Origin: Brachyhypopomus gauderio | Lineage: Eukaryota; Chordata; Actinopteri; Gymnotiformes; Hypopomidae | Length of the DNA: 64,000 nucleotides | Assembly (NCBI RefSeq): GCF_052324685.1 | Contig: NC_135211.1 | Span: forward strand, 12,898,913-12,962,912 | Direction of reading: 5' to 3' | Shown: positions 62,922 to 64,000 of the stretch, piece after piece | Position numbering within the stretch: the first letter of the stretch is position 1 | Layout: the number at the start of each line of letters is the position of its first letter | Notes under the pieces: generated by a model | Database searches by the model: none | What the model saw: only the letters and a program-made list of their open reading frames with translations | What the model was told of the DNA's origin: nothing | Position numbers and translations under genes: made by a program

Positions 62922-63745
62922 TCTCTCATACCAACTGCACAGACACACACATACCTAAGGAGGTGTTGTCATACACACAAATACACACTGCACGCCTTCA
63001 TACACATCACACTACACACCATCATGCACCCCACATATATTCCCACGCACCATACACAACGTAATACACTCTAGAGACTACACACATTACACTCTAACCC
63101 TCTCACAACCAGCAGCTCCCCTCCCCCACACACACACATTCATCTCTGTCTCTGACACGCATCACTCACACACACACAACCAGACACCTTCTTCCATGCC
63201 AGATGCACACCTTCATTCATGTACCACACAGACGCATACCTAAGGTGTTGTTAAAGTACACAAACACACAAACACAGACACACACTATGCATTCAATACA
63301 CTCACTGTACACATTTTCATACACACTCGCACTCATCTTCTTTCATGACATATACACACATTCATTCACACACACTCTCACATACCACACCCAAACAGAC
63401 ACATACCCAAAGAGGTGTTCTTCAACTAAACAGGCACACAGACAGACACTATACACACGCTGTATACACATTCTTCAAGTGTTTATCTTCATAAACACTG
63501 CACATACCGTTGTACACCCATACACTCACATTCATTCATGCCTTATACACACCATCATTCACACACAATCACTCTCTCTCTCTCACACACATACATGCAC
63601 ACACCGTACACACTACAATATCATCACATCATACACACAACACACCTTCATACACAATACACACCATATACAACATATACACCATACACACTACACAACT
63701 TCATACACAACGCATACATTACCACACACCATACACAGCTTAACA
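62580..63745. repeat. AC-rich degenerate minisatellite array
   Basis: About 1.15 kb dominated by ACAC. It contains two long pure (AC)n runs (about 62653-62709 and 62857-62918) and scattered copies of a longer unit containing ATCTCTCTCATACCCAC. Units become increasingly degenerate to the right. All His/Thr-repeat frames (up to 189 residues) are artefacts. Confidence 0.85.
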
Positions 63746-64000
63746 CTAAACTCGACTCAAATTACACTCTAGGGCACACCTTTTGAAGCCATATAGTATT
63801 TCCTTCAGGAAATGCAAATCTAGTTTCTCTTGTTTTTTGCTTTAAATACAGTATCAATACAGTAGCAGGCAGCACTATGAGCCTTACATTACACCATTGT
63901 CCCAATACTGCAAAATCCATTAAGCTGAATTTCATATCTAAGAAATAAGCGATGGTTGTTTGAATTTCCTATGGATTCATTCGAACACTGGGCACTGCCT
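63746..64000. other. Unassigned non-coding end of window
   Basis: Ordinary AT-rich sequence with no recognised exon. slc1a2, the mammalian neighbour after CD44, was not seen within the window. Confidence 0.4.

Noticed and set aside
62559..63772. Long His/Thr-rich frames up to 189 residues
   Set aside because: All are translations of the AC-rich repeat array in different frames.

Overview
The window looks like nuclear DNA of a teleost fish. It has intron-split vertebrate genes, many (AC)n, (AT)n, GATA and ATCC microsatellites, and decayed Tc1/mariner, RTE/Rex3-like and piggyBac-like transposons of fish type. A degraded copy of a repeat that I associate with catfishes and characins hints at an otophysan, but the species cannot be fixed from the sequence alone. 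There are no bacterial-type operons, CRISPR arrays or rRNA genes, and I recognised no tRNA.

Three protein-coding genes are clear. (1) lrrc4c (netrin-G ligand 1) is on the minus strand; its whole 631-residue protein lies in one exon (4630-6525). A good splice acceptor 54 bases before the ATG shows that 5' non-coding exons and the promoter lie further right. (2) apip, the methionine-salvage enzyme methylthioribulose-1-phosphate dehydratase, is on the minus strand in seven coding exons from 54702 down to 50931 (244 residues, all active-site residues kept). (3) cd44, the hyaluronan receptor, is on the plus strand in eight coding exons from 56642 to 60372 (464 residues; Link domain, mucin-like stem, membrane span, cytoplasmic tail). 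Exon boundaries were deduced by hand from splice sites and reading frame.

Layout: 1-4.4 kb is sequence downstream of lrrc4c; 4.4-6.6 kb is the lrrc4c coding exon; 6.6-50.9 kb is a 44 kb stretch with no recognisable protein gene. That stretch probably holds lrrc4c 5' exons, introns and regulatory DNA. It contains CpG-rich promoter-like islands near 15.6-16.5, 22.0-22.85, 47.9-48.2 and 49.6-50.0 kb, several blocks that look like conserved non-coding elements, a Tc1 relic (39.0-40.05 kb) and a Rex3-like 3' end (40.4-40.6 kb). Then follow apip (with a piggyBac relic in an intron), a 1.9 kb divergent intergenic region, and cd44. The final 3 kb is AT-rich DNA followed by about 1.1 kb of degenerate AC-rich minisatellite.

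The order lrrc4c - apip - cd44 resembles human 11p12-p13, but PDHX, which lies between APIP and CD44 in human, is not seen here. The three genes have unrelated jobs (synapse adhesion, methionine salvage, matrix adhesion), so the arrangement reflects ancestral synteny, not an operon. I found no convincing new biological system. The most unusual points are a GC-AG intron in apip, a dyad/AP-1/TATA cluster at the cd44 start, a 74-bp perfect palindrome in a cd44 intron, and a single large in-frame stem exon in cd44.
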